This document shows, in pieces, positions 59,686-64,000 of a DNA stretch of 64,000 nt (positions within the stretch are counted from its first letter, which is position 1; each line of letters begins with the position of its first letter). The position numbers and the translations under genes are program-made. The stretch comes from Deltaproteobacteria bacterium (GTDB taxonomy: Bacteria > Bdellovibrionota > UBA2394), in NCBI GenBank assembly GCA_017302715.1, contig JAFLCD010000009.1, positions 28,987 to 92,986 on the forward strand, written 5' to 3'. The notes below the pieces were generated by a model. That model searched no databases. It saw nothing but the letters and a program-made list of their open reading frames with translations, and was not told where the DNA came from.

Positions 59686-61167
59686 TTAATCGGCAAGAGG
59701 ATTTGCCACCAATCGGCTTTTGCGATCGGGATTAGACGTCTTTTTGCGAAAAATAAACTTCAGGGGAATTCCAGAAAGATGAAACGTTCTTCGCATTTTA
59801 TTCTCAAAGAAGCGCTTATCGTCTTCGGCTACCGCCTGAGGAGCATTACAAAAGAATTGAAAGGTCATTGGATTATCTGAAGTTTGAACGACATAAGAGA
59901 AATGTAAAAATTGAGTCTGAGTGCGCTTTTTATCCGTAGTAATTCCGTGTTTCGCCACTCGAGGAGCTTTGGCCTGCAAAGTTTCTTGAAGCCAACGATT
60001 AAGCTTAGAGGTTGAAATTTTTTGCATTCGCTCGGCGATTTCTTTGAGACTCTGAAAAATTTTCTCTACTCGATATCCGGTTTTTGCGGAAACAAAAAGC
60101 ACAGGTAAAAATGAAAGATCTTTAAGATGATCTTTTAAAAGAGATTTAAAATCTTCTTCTTTCCAATCCTTTCGAACAAGATCCCATTTATTTACTAAAA
60201 CTAAAGTGGGAATCATGCTCGCGCGAATCAAATGTAAAAGTTTGCGATCCTGGGAATGAAGCTTTCCTTCTTTATTGGCTTCGACAATAAAAAGTGCCGC
60301 GTCTGATTGTTTCATGGCCTTTAGGGCAAATTGCATGGAAAAAATTTCGAGTGGATCGGCTTTTCTTCCGTAAACTTTAGATTTTCTGCGCACTCCGGCA
60401 AGATCTTTGAGTGTCCATTCGATCCCTTCTCTTTTAACAGTCGTCTGAATCGGGTCGCGAGTGGTTCCGGCTTTTTCAGAGACAAACGCAACGGGTTCTC
60501 CGCTGATTTTATTAATCAGAGAGCTTTTTCCGGCGTTAGGTCTGCCGACGATGACGATCGTCTTTTCTTTAGCACTTTTGCGACGAGCTTTTTCTTTTTC
60601 GATTTTTTCATCTTCAATATTTTCGTCATCACCCTCTTCGTTTTCAAATTCACCGTCATCTTTGGGCTCTGGAATTTTTTCGACCACGGCATTTGGAAGT
60701 AACTTTTGAATGGCTTCGCTAATCTCCGAGACTCCAGATTGCTGTTCGGCAGAAATTTCGACGGTCTCTGTTTTAAATTCTCTATAGATTTCTGAAGAAT
60801 AATTTTTAAATTCTCGCTTGTCGGATTTATTGATCGCGACCACGACGGGCTTTCCATATTTTCGCACGATCGAAAAGCATTCACGATCTTCTCCGGTCAA
60901 TGGTTCAGAGCCGTCCACCACCAATAAAATCAAATCGATTTTAGATTTTAATTTTTGATCCACGGTGTGAATCGAGATTCCCTCTTTTCCAAATCCCGCT
61001 AAATCCCACACTTCTACTTTGCCTAGAAGATCAGAATCCCAAATTCCTTTGATTAGATCGCGAGTAACACCCGCATGATCCCAGACGAGGGCCTTTCGTT
61101 TACCAATGAGACGATTAAAAAGAGAGCTTTTGCCCACGTTAGGGCGACCGGCTAAGGCGATAATCAT
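59686..61167 (-). CDS. der: GTPase Der (EngA)
   Basis: A double-GTPase of 493 residues essential for 50S ribosome assembly. Domain 1 has GRPNVGKSS with the switch DHAGVTRD and DLAGFG; domain 2 has GRPNAGKSS with EKAGTTRD and DLAGVRR. NKSDKR and NKWDLV are the two base-recognition motifs. A C-terminal KH-like domain follows. The linker between domains (about 165-200) is extended and very acidic, then basic (EFENEEGDDENIEDEKIEKEK), longer than in E. coli Der. It forms a run with rnc upstream (via a lipoprotein gene) and the bamB-like gene downstream. Start ATG 61167. Confidence 0.95.
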   Translation of the reverse strand: MIIALAGRPNVGKSSLFNRLIGKRKALVWDHAGVTRDLIKGIWDSDLLGKVEVWDLAGFGKEGISIHTVDQKLKSKIDLILLVVDGSEPLTGEDRECFSIVRKYGKPVVVAINKSDKREFKNYSSEIYREFKTETVEISAEQQSGVSEISEAIQKLLPNAVVEKIPEPKDDGEFENEEGDDENIEDEKIEKEKARRKSAKEKTIVIVGRPNAGKSSLINKISGEPVAFVSEKAGTTRDPIQTTVKREGIEWTLKDLAGVRRKSKVYGRKADPLEIFSMQFALKAMKQSDAALFIVEANKEGKLHSQDRKLLHLIRASMIPTLVLVNKWDLVRKDWKEEDFKSLLKDHLKDLSFLPVLFVSAKTGYRVEKIFQSLKEIAERMQKISTSKLNRWLQETLQAKAPRVAKHGITTDKKRTQTQFLHFSYVVQTSDNPMTFQFFCNAPQAVAEDDKRFFENKMRRTFHLSGIPLKFIFRKKTSNPDRKSRLVANPLAD

Positions 61168-61185
61168 TCAAACTCCGATGATTTA

Positions 61186-62385
61186 TTAATTGGGCTCAGC
61201 TTGATTCATATGAACCACAATCTGGCCTGTGGCATATAGCTCTAGAAGATCTGTAACCCCATTACCATCAATATCTGCCTCATAAGCGCGTACCGGACCA
61301 GCAGTTAAAAGGCTCGTGGTCGCTCCAAAAGCGGTTGTTGTAATATCAGAGAAAACAAGGCTCGAAGTCTGCGTATAAAACAAAGATTTCGCGCTCGATC
61401 GCGTAAAAAAGAAATCCTTAAGTCCATCCATTGTAAAATCCGCAAAAACAAAAGTATCTGCAACGGCAGACAAGGTGGAAGGCTTTAAGACCGTACTTTG
61501 CTCAAAATCTAAAGCTGCTGTGGTCGTATTTTTATAGAGCTCAACTCCGGCCGACGTGGTGAGAATTAAATCGGGATAATTCGTTCGCGTGAGAACAGAA
61601 GTCGTTGCATCGGATACTGTCGTATTCGGTACTCGAGAAAACTGAGTATCCATTACGATCGAAGTATCTGTCGTATTTTTAAAAATTTGAACGGTTTCTG
61701 ACTGCGCAGATGGGACCATCACAAAATCAGTATATCCATCGTGATTCATATCAGCCGCTACCACTTTAATGGGATTAATAATCGTGCCACCCAAAAAAGC
61801 ATTCGTCGTATAAGTTCCGAATGCTGAAGCTGAAGTCACTTCTTGAACAAAATGATTGCCGCCACTGATCGCACCCATAATAAATCCAGTTTTTGCATCT
61901 GCGGCTTTAGGAGCAAAGGCCATCGAGATCATCGTTCCAAGGGTTGAGGTGGTGTTTGTGGTTTCCGAAAAACTTCCATTTCCGTCGTTGATCAACATGA
62001 TCATCTCTCCGGTTTTGTAGAGAACAAGATCTAAAATTCCATCTCCATCGAGATCTCTCGCTATTCCATGCGTAAAAGCTTGGGCCGATGTCGCAGCGAT
62101 CGCCAAAGTAGAATTGGCGGGAACGGTCCATGAAGCGCCCGAATTATTTTTAATAAAAAAAGCACCTTGATCCGTCAGTTCAACGACGTCCGGATAAATA
62201 TCATTTGTAAATTTTCCTATCAGTAGATCCCTCGACGTAGCTTGTCCGCTAATGGCAGAAATTTGTAAGCCAGTTGTATTATTAAAAGTTGTAATAATAT
62301 CTCCATTATCCCCTGAAGTTCGATTGGTGGCTTTGCATCCTGTGATGACAGCCGCCACTCCAATTAAAATTAAAATATTTTTCAT
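61186..62385 (-). CDS. FG-GAP/VCBS-repeat lipoprotein
   Basis: The protein has 399 residues; the lipobox VITGC puts the lipidated Cys at 17. The mature part has five or six repeats with calcium-binding-like loops: DLDGDGILDLVLY, DMNHDGYTDFVMV, DFTMDGLKDFFFT and DIDGNGVTDLLEL, the pattern of integrin-type FG-GAP/VCBS beta-propellers. Thr/Ser-rich strands between loops fit a secreted or surface propeller. It sits between rnc (6 bp downstream of rnc stop) and der (18 bp) in a housekeeping cluster, an unusual place for a surface lipoprotein. Confidence 0.82.
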   Translation of the reverse strand: MKNILILIGVAAVITGCKATNRTSGDNGDIITTFNNTTGLQISAISGQATSRDLLIGKFTNDIYPDVVELTDQGAFFIKNNSGASWTVPANSTLAIAATSAQAFTHGIARDLDGDGILDLVLYKTGEMIMLINDGNGSFSETTNTTSTLGTMISMAFAPKAADAKTGFIMGAISGGNHFVQEVTSASAFGTYTTNAFLGGTIINPIKVVAADMNHDGYTDFVMVPSAQSETVQIFKNTTDTSIVMDTQFSRVPNTTVSDATTSVLTRTNYPDLILTTSAGVELYKNTTTAALDFEQSTVLKPSTLSAVADTFVFADFTMDGLKDFFFTRSSAKSLFYTQTSSLVFSDITTTAFGATTSLLTAGPVRAYEADIDGNGVTDLLELYATGQIVVHMNQAEPN

Positions 62386-62391
62386 CTTTTT

Positions 62392-63198
62392 TTATCCTGC
62401 TGTTTTGCTTTTCTGTTTGGACTTTCGATGACGATTTCGTGGAGAAGTTATTTCTAAACCTCCCAGGGTTTCAAAAGCTTTTTTGGCGGCATCTTGTTCA
62501 GCATCTCGCTTAGAGCGCCCCGCCCCTTCGCCTAAAACTTTTCCTGCAAATTCGATTCTCACTTCAAATGTCTTTAAATGATCGGGACCCGATTCTTTGA
62601 CAATAATATAGCGAGGTGAACGTTTGAATTCGCGCTGATGATATTCTTGCAGACGAGTCTTATAATCTTGAGACGTTTCTACTTTTTTAGAAACCGGAAT
62701 CAATTCGATAAAAAGCCGATTGAGAAATTCTTGGACCACTTCTAGGCCCTGATCCAGATAAAGTCCGCCGATCATGGCTTCAAAAGCATCGCCGAGTAAG
62801 CTTGCCTTCGTTCTTCCACCCGTTTTTTCTTCGCCTTTGCCCAAACGCAAAGCTGGCCCCAGATCAATCGTGCCGGCAAGCCTTGCGAGTTGTTTTTGAT
62901 TCACCAACGCAGCTCTTCGTTTTGAAAGCGCACCTTCGGGTTCTTCGGGAAAAGCTCGAATCAACATTTCGGCGATACAAATTCCTAAAACGGCGTCACC
63001 TAAAAATTCTAAGCGCTCATTGCTCTCTTCAATCGAGAGCTTGTGCTCATGCACATAAGACGTATGAGTGAGTGCTAATTCTAATAATTTGAAGTTTTTA
63101 AATTTTACGCCGGCCTTTTTTTGAAGATTTTCGGAGCCCGCGAGTAGCGTTTTAACAGAATTTTCTGTGGAGATTTCTTTCTCGCTCTTCACGGCCAT
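62392..63198 (-). CDS. rnc: Ribonuclease III
   Basis: Double-strand-specific endoribonuclease for rRNA and mRNA processing; 268 residues against the usual ~226. The signature NERLEFLGDAVLG carries the catalytic Glu and Asp. GDAFEAMIGGLYLD carries the second Glu-containing motif. A dsRNA-binding domain (about 180-250) follows with the GAGRSKRDAEQDAAKKA helix. The ~25 extra N-terminal residues and the basic tail (SPRNRHRKSKQKSKTAG) account for the extra length. It starts 2 bp after the mnmA stop, in the same run. Confidence 0.95.
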   Translation of the reverse strand: MAVKSEKEISTENSVKTLLAGSENLQKKAGVKFKNFKLLELALTHTSYVHEHKLSIEESNERLEFLGDAVLGICIAEMLIRAFPEEPEGALSKRRAALVNQKQLARLAGTIDLGPALRLGKGEEKTGGRTKASLLGDAFEAMIGGLYLDQGLEVVQEFLNRLFIELIPVSKKVETSQDYKTRLQEYHQREFKRSPRYIIVKESGPDHLKTFEVRIEFAGKVLGEGAGRSKRDAEQDAAKKAFETLGGLEITSPRNRHRKSKQKSKTAG

Positions 63199-63200
63199 GA

Positions 63201-64000
63201 CTAGAAGTTTGCCACAGCCTTCAAAATGGGACCACCGCCAACCACTCGATTTCTATCATAAAAAACGGCGAACTGCCCGGGGGTGACGGCGCGCTGAGGC
63301 GTTTCAAAACGCGCTATGAGCTTGGAGCCTTCCTTTTGAACCAATGTCGACGGAATCAGCGCCGAACGAGAGCGAATTTTAACCGTTAAAGGTCTATTTA
63401 AAAATTCTTCCGCCCTTTCAAAATAAATTCCATCTAAACTTAAGCCTTCCGAAAAAAGACTTTTATCGAGCCCAACGATGACTCTTTTGGTTTCGCTTTC
63501 TAGGCGAATCACGTAATGGGCGTCGAGGCCATGAGCAGGCAGGCCTTTTCGCTGACCTACTGTGAAATGGTGGATCCCCTTATGCTTGCCTAAGACTTCA
63601 CCGGATTCAGAGATGATATCTCCAGGGTCATCGGTGATCTGATAGGATTCTTCTAAAAATTTTCGGTAATTATTTTCTGGAATAAAGCAAACTTCCATCG
63701 AATCGGCTTTTTCACAGACAGGCAACCCTGCTTCACGAGCGAAATCTCGAATTTGATCTTTCGAAAAATCTCCGATCGGAAACAAACATTTGTTTAAATT
63801 TTCTTGTGAAACTCCCATCAAAAAATAGGACTGATCTTTAGCGGGATCGGCCGCAGCTTCAAGATAAGATTGGCCGCCGTCATGGCGGATTTTCGCATAG
63901 TGACCTGTGGCAAAATAATCGGCGTCGATGGATTTGGCGTAATAAGAAAGCTCATCGAATTTGATAAACGTATTGCAAGCAACACAGGGATTAGGAGTCC
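63201..64000 (-). CDS. mnmA: tRNA-specific 2-thiouridylase MnmA, C-terminal part (5' end outside window)
   Basis: Adds sulfur to U34 of tRNA for Lys, Glu and Gln with ATP, receiving sulfur via the Tus/IscS relay. Reading continues in frame to the right edge: TPNPCVACN with the catalytic Cys lies just inside it, then KDQSYFLMGV (a conserved segment). The second catalytic Cys is in MEVCFIPE, followed by HFTVGQRKG and the C-terminal beta-barrel (TPGQFAVFY). About 266 of the usual ~365 residues are present. The PP-loop SGGVDS must lie outside. It is the most upstream gene of the run rnc-lipoprotein-der-bamB. Confidence 0.96.
   Translation of the reverse strand, partial: TPNPCVACNTFIKFDELSYYAKSIDADYFATGHYAKIRHDGGQSYLEAAADPAKDQSYFLMGVSQENLNKCLFPIGDFSKDQIRDFAREAGLPVCEKADSMEVCFIPENNYRKFLEESYQITDDPGDIISESGEVLGKHKGIHHFTVGQRKGLPAHGLDAHYVIRLESETKRVIVGLDKSLFSEGLSLDGIYFERAEEFLNRPLTVKIRSRSALIPSTLVQKEGSKLIARFETPQRAVTPGQFAVFYDRNRVVGGGPILKAVANF

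Overview
The window is a gene-dense stretch of chromosome from a Gram-negative bacterium. Two-membrane architecture is shown by TamA/TamB-like and BamB-like genes, several lipoboxes, a GLUG-repeat surface protein and many signal peptides. The base composition is moderately AT-rich and exported proteins of unknown function are very common. Together with HD-GYP proteins, a DUF4105 protein, a ClpB chaperone and many lineage-specific periplasmic proteins, this suggests a Bdellovibrionota/Oligoflexia-like deltaproteobacterial lineage. That placement is an inference; no 16S rRNA is present.

Layout. 1-7.7 kb: the 3' part of clpB, an exported Nudix protein, a MAPEG protein, a ferritin-like protein, two exported proteins (one a zinc metallopeptidase), and a two-gene leftward operon of an exported J-domain protein and an exported protein with a glycosyltransferase-like look. 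7.7-10.7 kb: an island-like module of a small Cys-rich zinc-ribbon protein and two overlapping tyrosine recombinases, with no cargo. 10.7-14 kb: a leftward operon of glutaminase, MFS exporter and exported protein. 14-22.4 kb: an M28 peptidase, then rightward tamA-like, tamB-like, a DUF4105 protein, small membrane proteins including an HdeD-like one, and an exported protein. 22.4-27.6 kb: a GLUG protein, an ABC-F ATPase, a channel-like membrane protein, a disordered Arg/Ser/Gln-rich protein and a small conserved protein. 27.6-33.5 kb: a MipA-like protein, a lipoprotein, an exported protein with a sigma-region-4-like domain, a zinc alcohol dehydrogenase and an unknown exported protein. 33.5-37.7 kb: a C45-type Ntn hydrolase and a GH3-type acyl-adenylating enzyme in one operon, with a divergent TetR regulator and a likely operator. 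37.6-45.4 kb: exported repeat proteins (alpha-helical repeat, LRR, TPR), two related lipoproteins carrying three copies of one domain, a GT10-like/TPR fusion and an EF-hand protein. 45.4-52.8 kb: tRNA-Ser(UGA), an aldehyde dehydrogenase, a Dph6-like PP-loop enzyme with a DUF6580-like membrane protein, two exported coiled-coil proteins, cytidine deaminase and cysS. 52.8-64 kb: a second aldehyde dehydrogenase with hemH, an exported metzincin-like protease, two tandem HD-GYP proteins, and a leftward housekeeping cluster mnmA-rnc-(FG-GAP lipoprotein)-der-bamB-like.

The most noteworthy units are: the GH3/C45/TetR locus, which could make and break acyl-amides in two compartments; the recombinase module, in which the second enzyme appears to have two core-binding domains; the exported protein with a sigma-region-4-like fold; the exported J-protein operon; and a terminator that lies inside a signal-peptide coding sequence. 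The genome is compact: seven convergent gene pairs abut or overlap at their stop codons. All assignments come from reading motifs by eye; no database search was run.
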